From: Zopfochytrium polystomum
Lineage: Eukaryota; Chytridiomycota; Chytridiomycetes; Chytridiales; Chytridiaceae
Assembly: GCA_025765615.1 (NCBI GenBank)
Contig: JAIVFJ010000312.1
Span: 1 to 64,000, forward strand
Length of the DNA: 64,000 nucleotides
Direction: 5' to 3'
Part shown: positions 41,163-51,655 of the stretch, piece by piece
How the letters are laid out: every line of letters starts with the position of its first letter
Numbering within the stretch: the first letter of the stretch is position 1
Position numbers and translations under genes: made by a program
The notes under the pieces: model-generated
Told to the model about the DNA's origin: nothing
What the model saw: only the letters and a program-made list of their open reading frames with translations
Database searches by the model: none

Positions 41163-41999
41163 TTATTTTCTGCAAAGGACTTTCGACAAAGCCCTCCATT
41201 GGCGGTTCATCAAAGCGCGCAAGCCATTCGGTGTGCTAATCTCGTCGTTCAACGCCTTCAACCCAACATTCTGCCACCATTCGCGAGCAATGGGATGGCT
41301 TATTTCCTCGTCCAAAGTCTCCCGGGAGCACTTGATTTCAAGTCCACTGTCCAACCACCACTGCAGCACGTTCACATGCCCGTAGTGAGTGGCCCAGTTC
41401 ATAGCTTTTGTGCTGTACTTAAGCGGAAACCCGCTTTCTTTCCACCACTGGAGGACCGCCGTGTGTCCGTAGGCGCTTGCAATATCCATCGCAAGCTCGG
41501 TGTACATGAATCGGAGATGAGAGGTCTTCCACCACTCCAACACGTGGACGTGGTTGTTTCCGCTGGCTTGATCAACGGCATTCACAGAGTACGGGATCTT
41601 GAAGGGATGGCGCTCGCGCCAGCGAAGGTGCTACCATTCGAGAACCTTGAGGTGCCCGTTGGCGCTGGCTGCGTCGACTGCTTGTGCGTTGGACTGGATC
41701 TGAGTACCCAGGCGACGATACCACCATTCGAGAACGGCCAGACGCCCCTGGGCTGTTGCGCGGTCGATGGCTGACTGCAGGGACGGCGTGAAGGCATCTA
41801 GAGCGGAGGGAGCGCACCGGGCGATAAGAACGAGGAGCTCTATTTCGGTGGCCGCCGACACAAGGTCCTGGTCGCGTGAATCGGAACTGCGCACTGAAGC
41901 CACGAGGACTGAGGGAATGCAGCTGATGGCCGCGAGGCGGAGGCGATCGCTACCGTTGAGAAATTCACAGATCGCGAGGAGAATCGGCGACGGGAGCAT
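41163..41999 (-). pseudogene. WW-repeat gene, copy F, one in-frame TAG
   Basis: From ATG 41999 (MLPSPILLAICEFLNGSDRL, the F-box-like N terminus) the frame runs through VLEWWYRRLG and AVDAASANGHLKVLEW, then meets TAG at 41631-41633 exactly where the family has the second Trp of WW. The same frame goes on unbroken through HLRWRERHPFKIPYS, AVDQASGNNHVHVLEWW, VLQWWKESGFPLKYS and VLQWWLDSGLEIK to a natural end at 41163. So a single G-to-A change would account for the interruption. With the stop the product is 122 residues, F-box-like part plus one repeat and a half. Without it about 278. It is a near relative of copy G. Confidence 0.8.
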
Positions 42000-43078
42000 G
42001 GCAGAATGGTTGGAGTTTGGCGGCTGAGTTTGCGTCCCTGGAGCACGAATCCGCCCCAGCCCCGCTTGCGCTTGTTCAGTTTACCGAAAGTAAACCCATC
42101 CCTACCCAAATCCGCCTTCTCCCCTTGGAACGCTGCCGGGTGTGGAGTGATACTGCGACAGAATGCGCCTGTGATTTTATTGGTTCGATTTGTGGATAGA
42201 AAGTGATTCCTCACATAGGCACTCATGGAGAGCGAAAACGGCGAAAGCCAGATGAGCTAGCAACTTCCGCACTTGAACGCGCCTGCGAGCGTATTGTGGT
42301 TTGGTGCATCCAGGAGTGGACGGTAAAGTGCCGTGCGTGCTCGAGATGGTTGTCAGGAGCGGCGGATCCAGCGGCGGGTGTCCGACCGAGTACCGCCGCG
42401 GCTCATCATGTATGATAATGATCGGTGGGTGAACTTTATTTTTTTCTTTTCTTTCTACTGTATTTCTTTCTTTTCTTTGCCTCACACTTTTTCAGCGGTA
42501 ATGGCCACGAACCACCTTAACCACGAAACAGCCTGCCTCCACGGCCCAGCGTGGGCACGGCCTCGAAACTTGGTCGTGATGTTGGGGTCCGTCCGCCGGA
42601 AGCGCCTTGGAGAAATATTAATAAATATATTAATATTAATAATGCTAACAAATAATATGGTAGTTCTGATCTGAGTGCAGGTCCGGAAGGCCTGCCGTGT
42701 GCGTGTGTGCGTGCGCGCGCGGGGTCACTCGAAACGTCACGCGACGTTCCTTTTTTGGCGGCGCGATGTCGCAAGATTCTTCCTTTCTTGTTTGTTTCAA
42801 TCTCCGCACTTCCGCACGAGGACGGAGCTTGCGGAATTCGATTTGCAGCCGCGTGATTAATACAGTAGTTACCGGACAACACCCGTCGACCGCTACACAC
42901 AGCTGCTCCGGCTGGCACGCGCGGGGCGGTTAGTCGGCAGTGAAACTGCCGACTAACCGCCCCTCCGCACCCCCCCAACCCCACCACCCACCATCGATCG
43001 TGCAACTGCCTTACAAGCACCACAACCACTGCCACCCAGTCCCCACTGCTCGACAACCCGATACAAAACAAGCAAACG
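42000..43078. other. Intergenic stretch
   Basis: No supported gene in just over 1 kb. AT-rich short repeats occur near 42611-42660 and pyrimidine tracts near 42430-42490. Near 42930-42960 a palindrome GCGGTTAGTCGGCAG / CTGCCGACTAACCGC forms a perfect 15-bp hairpin arm pair. Confidence 0.5.
42926..42961. repeat. Perfect 15-bp inverted repeat
   Basis: GCGGTTAGTCGGCAG is followed after about 6 nt (TGAAAC-like loop) by CTGCCGACTAACCGC. It lies about 120 bp before the start of the CocE-like relic. It could be a hairpin, an operator-like site or a mobile element footprint. Confidence 0.7.
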
Positions 43079-44225
43079 ATGCCCCAGCCCGTCTACGACT
43101 ACCCTCCCCACATCGCGGGCCTCTTCCTGCCCTCCGAGACGTTTGGCGCCACCGTCGCCCGCAAGGCCGTCCAGACCCCTCACGGCACCGTGCTGTTCCG
43201 CGCCTCGCCCTTGCTGCCCGAAAAGACGGAAGGCTACGACGGCGACCGCGCGCACTCTGAAAAGACCCTTCCCGCCGGCTGGCAGTTCGACGACACGCGC
43301 AGGCCCCTCCCCGAGGCGATCCGCTTCGCAAAGAACGTGCCAATCCTGATGCGCGACGGCGTCAGGCGGCTTGCGGACATTTTCACCCGGCCGACTTGGC
43401 CGCCGGAGAGAAGGTACCGGCCATCGTTGCCTCGAGGCCGTACGGCAAGACTTTCAGAAGTATTCTGGAGTAAGTCTGCCTTGCCGGCGTTGGCGCGGCG
43501 TGTGCGTGTGCGTGTGCGCGTGCGTGTGTGCGTGTGTGTGTGTGTGTGTGTGTACGTGTTTGGGTGTGGTGACTAGTCCGAGTCTGGGTGTCGAAGGTGT
43601 TTGACAAACGACCCCTTCCCCCTCGTAGCTGAAACAGATACCTTTCGCGACTGGCGTTAACCTCTCAAAGCTCTCCGGCCTCGAGAAGTTCGAAGGGTTT
43701 GTTTCTTTGCTTGTTGTTTGCTGTTTGTTTCGAGCCAGAAACTCTTGTCGTGATGTGCGATCGCGGACTAAAGAAAACCAAACTCCATTTTCCAGCCCTG
43801 ATCCGGCAGAGTGGTGCCCTCGTCGGTACGCAGTGATCAACATTGACCCTCGAGGTATCTTCGATTCTGAAGGAGACGTTGGAGCGACCATTCCCGGCCG
43901 CGACGAGGTGTGTGTCGCCAACGTTCTCTTCCTCGCTGAAAGTGCTAAATAAACGTTAGACCGTCAATGATTCGTATGACGTGATCGAGTGGCTTGCGGC
44001 CCAAAGTTGGTGCAATGGAAAGGTGAGATATCGGTGCGTATGCTGGTCGATTGCGCCTGGTCACCGTGTCTAAAAACTCTGCATAGGTTGGCGTCAGCGG
44101 CAACAGCCAGCTCGCAATGTCTCAATATTTCATTGCGTAGGGCCAGCCACCGCACCTTGCTGCGATTGCCCCGTGGGAAGGGTTCGTATTCGAAAGCGCT
44201 TCTGGATTCCTCCAAGCTGAAGCAC
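43079..44225 (+). pseudogene. Broken CocE/NonD-family hydrolase
   Basis: ATG 43079 starts a protein whose family is shown by NVPILMRDGVRRLADIF, VPAIVASRPYGKTF (in another frame), GLEKFEGPDPAEW (joined across a GT-AG intron, ~43699-43794), YAVINIDPRGIFDSEGD, YDVIEWLAAQSWCNGK and the nucleophile region VGVSGNSQLAMSQYF, then PPHLAAIAPWEGFVFE. This is the X-Pro dipeptidyl-peptidase/CocE alpha/beta-hydrolase fold. Damage: a frameshift near 43385-43392, a TAG at 44138-44140 inside YFIA-GQPPHL, and loss of everything after the APWEG motif, including the C-terminal jelly-roll. The intron at ~43470-43628 carries a (GT)n run. It is cut off where it meets the opposite-strand reductase relic. Confidence 0.8.
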
Positions 44226-44235
44226 GCTCCATTTC

Positions 44236-45294
44236 TCACCTTGCCTCTCTCACGCTCCCCGCAGACTCACAGACAACTACCGGAAACCCGATGTCGAACG
44301 GAGCGGCATCTTCAATCTCCGCAATGTTCTCCTCGTTCAGCTCGAGCGAGAGAGCGGCAATGTTGCCCTTGAGGTGCTCGACCTTGCGACCGCCGACGAT
44401 GGGGAACACGTTGGACGCCTTGTGCAAGACATAGGCAAGCGCGACCGACGTGATGACCATGTCTTTGCGCTTCGCAACCCTTTCGAGCACCGCCGCCACG
44501 GCGCGCTGCTTGTCCGAAGCGGAGGCCGCCGACCGCCCCTCCGACTGGGTACTCGCCAGCTCCGCCGCGCTCTTGAAAATGCCGCTTCCAAGCGCGCCTC
44601 ACGGCGCAAGCGCCATACCCTCCAACACCGCCATGGGCAAGATATCGCGCTCAAATTCGCGGTCCGCGGCCGACCACCTGCCCTGGTGCACTCAAAATTT
44701 CGTCAAACCTTTGTCGCGCGCGTACCGGTTCGCGCTGCTCGCGATCCACGCGGGGGTGTCGCTGACGCCGATGTAGAACCTTTCCGGCGAGGACGAGGTG
44801 GTGAAGCGACTGCATGACCTCCTCGATCGACGTGGAAAAGTCCCACCAGTGGACGTACAAAAGGTCGATGTAGACTTTTTTTGCTGGCATCGACCGAGTG
44901 GCGCAAGCTCTTTGAGTGGTTGCCCAGGTAGTTGTTCTTGACGACCTCGGGCCCGCCCGGTTTCGGGTAGCAGGACGTGTACTTTGTCGCGAGGACGATC
45001 TGGTCGCGGTTCTTGCGCGAGGCCATCCACTCGCCAATCCACCGCTCGCTCTCCTCGTCTTGGTAGTTGGTGGAGGTGTCGATAAAGTTGCCGCCGGCTT
45101 GGAAGAAGTAGTCGAGGATCTCGAACGACGTGTCTTTGGTGCACTTGCCCATGAACGGAGCCCACGCGTCGCCAAAGTTCATGGCGCCGAGGCAGAGGGG
45201 CGATACTCTCGCGCCGGCCTTTTGTGGGCAGGATGCGGTGGAAGCCGAGGGGCGTCTTTGGAGCGGGGACGGGGTACAAAGGCCATGTTTGATT
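44236..45294 (-). pseudogene. Broken aryl-alcohol-dehydrogenase-like aldo/keto reductase
   Basis: Minus-strand blocks in three frames together give a fungal AAD-type reductase: [51 protein letters not shown] (catalytic Asp, Tyr), [16 protein letters not shown] (Lys), [20 protein letters not shown] (His), [20 protein letters not shown] and the C-terminal VLHKASNVFPIVGGRKVEHL with EIEDAAPFDIGFP. Frameshifts fall near the start, at ~45225 (an A run), ~44885 (A7), and ~44790. The NADPH-binding part around 44690-44500 is also out of frame. Several breaks abut homopolymers, so some may be base errors, but five or more make decay more likely. Different subfamily from the intact reductase at 17389-19021. 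Confidence 0.8.
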
Positions 45295-45807
45295 GAGCTA
45301 AGGCAGGTTTTGGTAGTTATGGCGTTTCACTAGATAGACTGCTGCGCAGATTGGAAGGTAGGCCTTTTTATACGCCCACCATGACGGAAGAGCTGTATTG
45401 ATTTATGCTTTTGATTGTTTATCGATTTCGCTTCTATTTTTTTTTTTTTTTTTTTTTGTTGTGCTTGTCCCGCATATCGGGCCAGACAAACTTTACTAAA
45501 TCGGCAAACGGGCCAGCCATTGCAGTTGCTGCTACGAGCCTTGAGGAAGGGCTCGGCTCATGTCGTCGCTGGGCGCGCAGGCTCCGCAGAATTGGGAATA
45601 GAGAAAGAGCCCTTGAGCGAAAGGTCAGTACCTTTTTTTTTGCGCCCAATAGAGCTTGCACACACACAAAATCCTTCAACGTAAAGCACACACATCCACA
45701 CACCGCACTCTGTTCGTCATCTCGATGAGAAAGTCGCGAACGCTCGAAAGCACAAAAGTGTGATGAGGATTTATTAGGAGTTTCCGTCCCAACTGAAAAA
45801 GCTGCCT
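45295..45807. other. Intergenic stretch with T21 tract
   Basis: No gene. A pure T tract (45437-45457) and CA-rich repeats near 45660-45710. Confidence 0.45.
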
Positions 45808-47208
45808 TCAACCCCACCATGACCACTTGCTCTTGGCAAGGGATGGCGTTTGGTTCGACTCGATACTTGGTTGGACCATTTTCTCCTTTAGTGTGGGCAA
45901 TCCCACAGCCAGCCACCATTCTGCCACCGCTGGATCTCCACTCAACGCTTCGTCCACTGTCTCCTGCACATACTTGATTTCCAGACCGCTGTCCATCCAC
46001 CATTGTAGCACGTTCACATGGCCAGAGAGAGTTGCCCCGTGAATAGCAAGTGCGCTGTACTTCAGTTCCACGCCAGTGTCTTTCCACCACTGTAGAACTG
46101 CAACATGCCCATTACCGCTTGCTGAATCCATGGCGTTGATGCTGTACTCCAGGGTGAATCGAGAGCTGCTCCACCAGTTCAAGACGTGAAGGTGGTGATT
46201 GGCGCTGGCCCGATCCATCGCTTTTTCCGAGTACAGGACCTTCAGTCCGCTTGCCGCCCACCACTGAAGGACTTGGAGGTCGCCCCGCTCGCTCGCGCCG
46301 TCAACGGCTTCCGACGTGTACGAAAGCTTGACTCCGCTCCGCCTCCAGAACTCGAGCATCTCCAGCCTCCCCGATTTACTCACTTCGTCCATGATACCGG
46401 GAATCTTTCGCGGAAAGTTCGATTTGAGTGTTTGCTGCCACCAAAGCAGCACTCGAAGATGGCCGTTTCGCGTGGCCCCAAGGAGACCATCCTTGTGGAT
46501 CTCGAGTTCGTTCTCTGCCGAGCGGTGCCAGCTGACGGTGACTGGATTAAAATCAAGGTCGTTCGGATTGTAGGAGCTCGCGTATCGGAACGTCCACGGA
46601 TTGTTGGTCGACAGGCTGCCCTCTCCCGTTTTGCCCTCCTTCAACCACCGCAGCACGTCCAGCCGACCTTCCGCGCTCACCATATCCAGCAGCCGATCCG
46701 AGCAGAGCACGCGGAGCCCGCTGCGCCTCCACCACTCCATGACATCCCACTTCGCCCCCACACATGCCTGCTCGAATGCGTGTCGCGTATAGGGGATCTC
46801 GGGTGGTGGCTGCTCCCGCTCGCGCCACCGCTGCCTCCACCACTGCAGCACCTCGACGTGTCCGTTGCCGCTGGCGTCGTCCACCGCAGCCGTGGTGCAC
46901 GGGATGTCGGCACCCCTTCGGCGGCGCCACAGTTCGAGGACAGCGACTCTTCCGAGAGCGCTCGCTCGATCGACGACGGCGGCTTCGATGGCCAGGGGAA
47001 GGGCGTCGAATGCGCTGGGCGGGTGAAGAGCGAGAATATCGAGAAGATCGGGGTCGGCGAGTACGGAGACGAAATCGTCGTCGCGGTGGCTGGCGCCTCT
47101 TGCGGTGGCTGTAAGGATGAACGGGAGCTGGGCGATGGCTGCGAGGCGGAAGCGATCGCTGTGGTTGAGGTATTCGCAGACGACGATGAAGACAGTGGTC
47201 GGTAGCAT
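45808..47208 (-). CDS. WW-repeat (ankyrin-like) protein, copy G
   Basis: 466 residues, single exon, start ATG 47208 (MLPTTVFIVVCEYLNHSDRF). The start region has the pattern of an F-box: a Pro near the start, hydrophobic V-x-x-V-C-x-Y-L, then DRFRLAAIAQL. About ten repeats follow with cores VLELWRRRRG, VLQWWRQRW, VMEWWRRSG, VLRWLKEG, VLLWWQQTL, MLEFWRRSG, VLQWWAASG, VLNWWSSSR, VLQWWKDTG and VLQWWMDSG, each with AVDxASxNGH-type first helices. The C-terminal part (EALSGDPAVAEWWLAVGLPT) is shared with copy F. Head-to-head with copy H, with 169 bp between start codons. Confidence 0.88.
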   Translation of the reverse strand: MLPTTVFIVVCEYLNHSDRFRLAAIAQLPFILTATARGASHRDDDFVSVLADPDLLDILALHPPSAFDALPLAIEAAVVDRASALGRVAVLELWRRRRGADIPCTTAAVDDASGNGHVEVLQWWRQRWREREQPPPEIPYTRHAFEQACVGAKWDVMEWWRRSGLRVLCSDRLLDMVSAEGRLDVLRWLKEGKTGEGSLSTNNPWTFRYASSYNPNDLDFNPVTVSWHRSAENELEIHKDGLLGATRNGHLRVLLWWQQTLKSNFPRKIPGIMDEVSKSGRLEMLEFWRRSGVKLSYTSEAVDGASERGDLQVLQWWAASGLKVLYSEKAMDRASANHHLHVLNWWSSSRFTLEYSINAMDSASGNGHVAVLQWWKDTGVELKYSALAIHGATLSGHVNVLQWWMDSGLEIKYVQETVDEALSGDPAVAEWWLAVGLPTLKEKMVQPSIESNQTPSLAKSKWSWWG

Positions 47209-47377
47209 TGTGGCTTGTGTCACAGGAACCACCTTGACAGCCAAATGTGGCACTGCAGGTGCTTGACCTCATCCCGACACCCCTTCAAACGAATACAACT
47301 TCAAAGGCGGTTGGATGGTCACAGCAGATTCCATAGAAAGGGCCGCCCAATACGATAAGCTGCAGGCATCAGATATC
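47209..47377. promoter_or_regulatory. Shared promoter of head-to-head copies G and H
   Basis: Only 169 bp separate the start codons of two divergent paralogues, so promoters must overlap and expression may be coupled. No TATA box is evident. Confidence 0.5.
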
Positions 47378-48538
47378 ATGTCCTCGTTATCAGTCCCAAC
47401 CATCGTCGCCACCTCGATCTGCACATACATGGACGATCTGGCCGACCGGTTCAAGCTGGCCACCCTGTTCCAGCTGCGAGGCTGTCAAGTGCACAGCCTT
47501 CTCGCTCGTTCCGACCTCTCCTTTCTGACATCTGCCAGCATCCGCTGCGACATGGAACTTCTAAGAGTGATCGGTCGAAACGCGCGATGGGTCTCCAGCG
47601 GCACAGGTTATTACCCCATTGGTCACGCGATCAGCACGGCGAGCCAGCACGGCCGCGTTGACATCCTGCAGTGGTGGTTGGACAGCGGGCTGCGGCTGGA
47701 GCATACCAAGAAAGCTATGGACCTCGCCAGCGAGTTCGGGCACGTCGCAGTCCTACAATGGTGGAAAAGTCAGAACTTGTTGGAGCTAAAGTACTCTGCC
47801 TCCGCGATCGACATGGCGAGCTATAACGGACACGTGGCGGTTCTCGACTGGTGGAAAGAGAGCGGGCTCAAGCTGCGGTACACGCACGAAGGGATAGACG
47901 AGGCGAGTCTCCGCGGGCGAGTTCCCGTTCTTCAGTGGTGGCGCGAGAGCGGCCTCAAGATGCGGTACACGAACGCCGCGATGGAGTTTCCGGCCGAGCG
48001 GGGTGATTACTCGGTTCTGGATTGGTGGAGAGACAGCAAAGCTGAGCTCCGATACACTGAACAGCTGCTGGATTCGGCGAGCTCACGAGGCGATTTGGCT
48101 TTGCTCCGATGGTGGAAAGAAAGCGGGATCAAACCAGCAAGGTATACCACGAGAGCAGTTGACAGTGCAAGCTTGCATGGACGTACGAATGTTCTTCAAT
48201 GGTGGCTGGAAAGCGGATTCGAATTACGATATACTTGCGGTGCCATGGACTGGGCGAGCGCGTGGGGATCTGCCGCGAGCCTCGAATGGTGGAAAGACAG
48301 CCAACTTTCTCTAAACTATACGAAGGCTGCCATGGATCAAGCGAGCGCCAACGGCAATATCCACGTTTTGGAGTGGTGGAAGCGCAGTGGCCTCACTCTA
48401 AAGTACAGCGGCCGAGCAATGGCGATGGCTGGCGGCGCGGGCCGCATGGATGTTCTAATGTGGTGGGTAGAGAGTGGGCTGCCGCTAATGGATCCTCACT
48501 CGGCCTTTGCCGCACTGCAGCGGAGACGTCCAAAGTAG
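47378..48538 (+). CDS. WW-repeat (ankyrin-like) protein, copy H
   Basis: 386 residues from ATG 47378; an upstream in-frame ATG at 47315 would add 21 residues and is less like the family. F-box-like N terminus (SVPTIVATSICTYMDDLADR), then eleven very regular 31-33-residue repeats: each runs AxDxAS-x-x-G-x-x-x-VLxWWKESGLxLRYT, for instance ILQWWLDSGLRLEHT, VLDWWKESGLKLRYT, VLQWWRESGLKMRYT, LLRWWKESG, VLQWWLESGFELRYT and VLEWWKRSGLTLKYS. This is the cleanest repeat array in the window and suits a consensus. The helix-turn-helix-loop length is that of ankyrin repeats, with an invariant Trp pair. Ends in TAG. Probably a solenoid binding protein (inference). Confidence 0.88.
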   Translation: MSSLSVPTIVATSICTYMDDLADRFKLATLFQLRGCQVHSLLARSDLSFLTSASIRCDMELLRVIGRNARWVSSGTGYYPIGHAISTASQHGRVDILQWWLDSGLRLEHTKKAMDLASEFGHVAVLQWWKSQNLLELKYSASAIDMASYNGHVAVLDWWKESGLKLRYTHEGIDEASLRGRVPVLQWWRESGLKMRYTNAAMEFPAERGDYSVLDWWRDSKAELRYTEQLLDSASSRGDLALLRWWKESGIKPARYTTRAVDSASLHGRTNVLQWWLESGFELRYTCGAMDWASAWGSAASLEWWKDSQLSLNYTKAAMDQASANGNIHVLEWWKRSGLTLKYSGRAMAMAGGAGRMDVLMWWVESGLPLMDPHSAFAALQRRRPK

Positions 48539-48657
48539 CATACTGTCCCTCCCGTCGTTCTCCACCCGTTCTTCAAATACGATTTGCTCGATCGCGATCA
48601 AGACGCAATCGCCATTTCAGGCAGTTCCGACAATTTCATTCTCCTTCCACCTTTGAC

Positions 48658-50975
48658 ATGTCTGCCCGTGTGCGCCTCCCCGTCCTGGCGCGATCGCTTT
48701 CCACCGCCAGCACCGCCGCCTCGCCGTCCCCGCCCGACCCCTCCTCCGCCGCCTTCTCCGACGCCGTAACGTGCGCGACCGCTCTTCGCCGTGTCGCCCA
48801 GATCGGCGCCGCCCACTCTGCGGACGCCGTCTCAGTCAGGCTTCGCACAAGCTCCCTGGTGCCCCGCTTCGCGCTCTTCAGCCCGTCGATCGACTCCCTG
48901 CGACTTGACCTTCAAGATGCGGCCGCGACCAGTGCCACCGCGGACCATGCCGACGCCAGCGTTGACGAACACAACGCTTTGAATGCCCAATACTCTTCGA
49001 CCTCATTCAACCAAGATGCTCTCCTGGATTCAACTAACACTTTTCAAGCATTCGAGGACGTCCGCCCGACAGCCACACAACCAACCCCTCAATTCCAAAC
49101 TCAAGCTCAGTTCAACTCGTCCCCTCCGCCAACATCACAATCGCCAGCGTCAGCGACAAGCGACAAGCCAACACCTCCAAATTCTGATTCCACCAGAGCT
49201 GATGAAGCTGCCCCATCCTCGTCTGCGCCTCCGCCCCCACCACCAAGACCATCGATGAAGGCCGCCCCAGTTCCGTCGTCTCGTATTGGTCGCTTTTTCC
49301 AATATGGAGGTTTGTTTGGCGATACGTTGTGAACTTGCGCCGTTAATCGAAATTTTTCCGCAACAGGACTTGCTCTTGGTGTTGGAATGAATGTTGTCAC
49401 GGACGCAGTTAAGCGAGCAACAGGGTTCGCTGATCCAAACCATGGTGAGTTGAAGGCCAAAAAACTCTTCAAGCTGTAAGCTGAACTAGCTCAAGCAAAC
49501 GACAGTCTGGTGATGACCGCAAAGAACATGGAGAAGATTGTTGACAGACTGGTAACGATGCGCGGCGGTGCCCTGAAGCTCGGTCAGATGCTCAGCATTC
49601 AAGGTACTCATCTTTCTCCTTCGCTCTTTCCACCGCAATTCACACAAATTCCCAAGACAAAAACATGATCCCACCCGAATTCGAGAAAATCCTCCTCCGC
49701 GTCCAAAACTCTGCCAACTACATGCCCGACTCCCAGCTCCAGCGCGTCATGACCAAGGAGCTCGGCTCGGACTGGTCCACCCGCTTCGCCTCGTTCGACA
49801 TGGTCCCGATGGCTGCCGCGTCCATCGGACAGGTCCACCGCGCGCAGCTGCACGACGGCCGACAGGTCGCCGTCAAAGTGCAGTACCCGGGCGTCGCCGC
49901 GTCGATCGAGTCGGACCTCTCGTACCTGCGGACGCTGGCGACGATGGGGTCGCTGCTGCCGAAGGGGATGTACATCGACGACGCGATCAAGGTTGCGAAG
50001 AAGGAACTCGCGTGGGAGTGTGACTACTACCGCGAAGCGGACGCCGTCGAGAGGTTCATTGGGTACCTAGATGCGTCTCCGCAGGAGTTTCGCGAGGGCT
50101 TTCCACGCCTCAATGTTCCGAGGGCTGTACGAGAGCTGAGCACAGGCGCCGTCATCACGTCCGACTTTGTCGAAGGGGTGCCGATTGGGACTGTCACGCA
50201 CCTGTCGCAGGAGAAACGAGACAAGGTGAGGATAATCGCTGCGTGTGTTTTTCCTGCGCGGCAAATCAACAGTTCGTGCAGATCGGCGACAAGCTGCTTG
50301 AACTGTGCTTGAAGGAGCTTTTCGAGTTCCGTTTCATGCAAACAGACCCTAATTGGTCCAACTTCTTGTACGACGAGAAGACTGACACAGTAAGTCCCGA
50401 CGTGTTTCACTTCTGCCCCCTCGCCTACTCACCCTGTTCTCCGAAATTGGCACGCAGATTCACCTTCTCGACTTTGGTGCCGCCCGAGAATTCCCGAAAA
50501 CATTCACCGATACTTACTTTGAGGTGCTACGCGCCGGCGCAACAAAGGACCGTGAAGCTTGCGTCCACTGGTCTCAAGAGCTCGGATTCCTCACCGGATA
50601 CGAGAGCGAGGGTAACACGCCTCCGTGCCTTCTCTATCATTTTCGCTCTTCTGACGAGTGGTCCCATCCCTTCGAACTCTTCAACCCCAGACCATGACCA
50701 GCGCGCACGTCAACTCCCTCACCGCCCTCGCGACGCCGTTCGCACAGACCCTCGCCGGCCAGCGCTTCGACTTTGCGTCGCAGAGCATCACGGACAAGGT
50801 GCGCGCCGACATCCCCGTCATGCTGCGCGAGCGGCTCAAGGCCCCGCCCGTCGACTCGTACTCGCTGCACCGGAAGCTGTCCGGGTTCTTTTTGCTGTGC
50901 ACGAAGCTGAGCGCGCGGGTGCGGTGCAGCGACCTGTTTTGGGGGGCGTGGGAGAGGTATCAGGAGGCCAAGTGA
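48658..50975 (+). CDS. COQ8: COQ8/ABC1-family atypical kinase
   Basis: UbiB-family protein of the mitochondrial inner membrane needed for coenzyme Q biosynthesis. Exons 48658-49309, 49367-49444, 49496-49603, 49657-50225, 50273-50389, 50458-50611 and about 50659-50975, giving ~664 residues. The N terminus ([19 protein letters not shown]) fits a mitochondrial presequence, followed by a long Ser/Pro-rich region. Family marks: KxGQ motif in [13 protein letters not shown], the Ala-rich loop [63 protein letters not shown] and the metal-binding [11 protein letters not shown]. The last intron needs a GAG acceptor (50656-50658). The more usual CAG at 50694-50696 would break the frame, so that junction is unsure. 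Confidence 0.88.
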
Positions 50976-51655
50976 TGAGAGGCCGTTTGGTGTCTGTTTG
51001 GGTTTGGCTGTTGCATCAAGAACTCATCTCGATTTGTGGGGCTCACATTCTTCGCCTATAATGTTCTATGCGATGCACATGAAATAGGAAGAAAAACGGT
51101 GAAGGATCTGGAGGCCAGACATCATCAGTTTCTGTAGGCTGCCGGACAATATTATCACTCCCAGTCAAGTATCTTTCAGCTTCGATCCCTCCTTCTTCGA
51201 GCAGTTTGGTAGAGCTTAATGCTGGTGACGTGATCGTCAACTTTTGCCTCGACGACATGGTTCCAGCAGGATCAGTCGACGGCAAAGAGGATTATCTTTG
51301 CACCAGGATTTGGCGATCGCTCCATGTGGTCGAGCCCGACGTCTCGCCAACAACCGTCGTTCTAATGGGCAGGCCTCTTATACAAAATGACAATTTAGGC
51401 TGAAGGATTGTCGTTCGCCATACCAAGTACTTTTGGAACCAAAGCCAACCCAGCCAGAAAACAATCTAAAACACGCGAATACGGGGAAAAACGCTTGGGA
51501 AGAAAGTCAAGGTGAAGAAAAAGCAGCAAAAGAATCACCAGAGGTAATAGAACTTAGTAATGTCACAAATGAGCCATGAAAGGGTATTCTCCTTTCAATT
51601 CACTGCTAGCGTGCCGACGTGTCCTCAGATACTGAGAGATAACGTTTGAAGCTCG
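50976..51655. other. Intergenic stretch between convergent COQ8 and LIS1
   Basis: About 680 bp. A 65-codon plus-strand frame (51206-51403) has no recognisable features. I see no gene. Confidence 0.35.

Noticed and set aside
43500..43556. (GT)n run as a repeat of special interest
   Set aside because: Simple microsatellite inside a probable intron of a pseudogene.
7692..44140. Reassignment of TAG as a sense codon in this genome
   Set aside because: Copy H and the RapZ-like gene end in TAG with nothing family-like after it, so TAG still works as a stop. Isolated nonsense changes are simpler.
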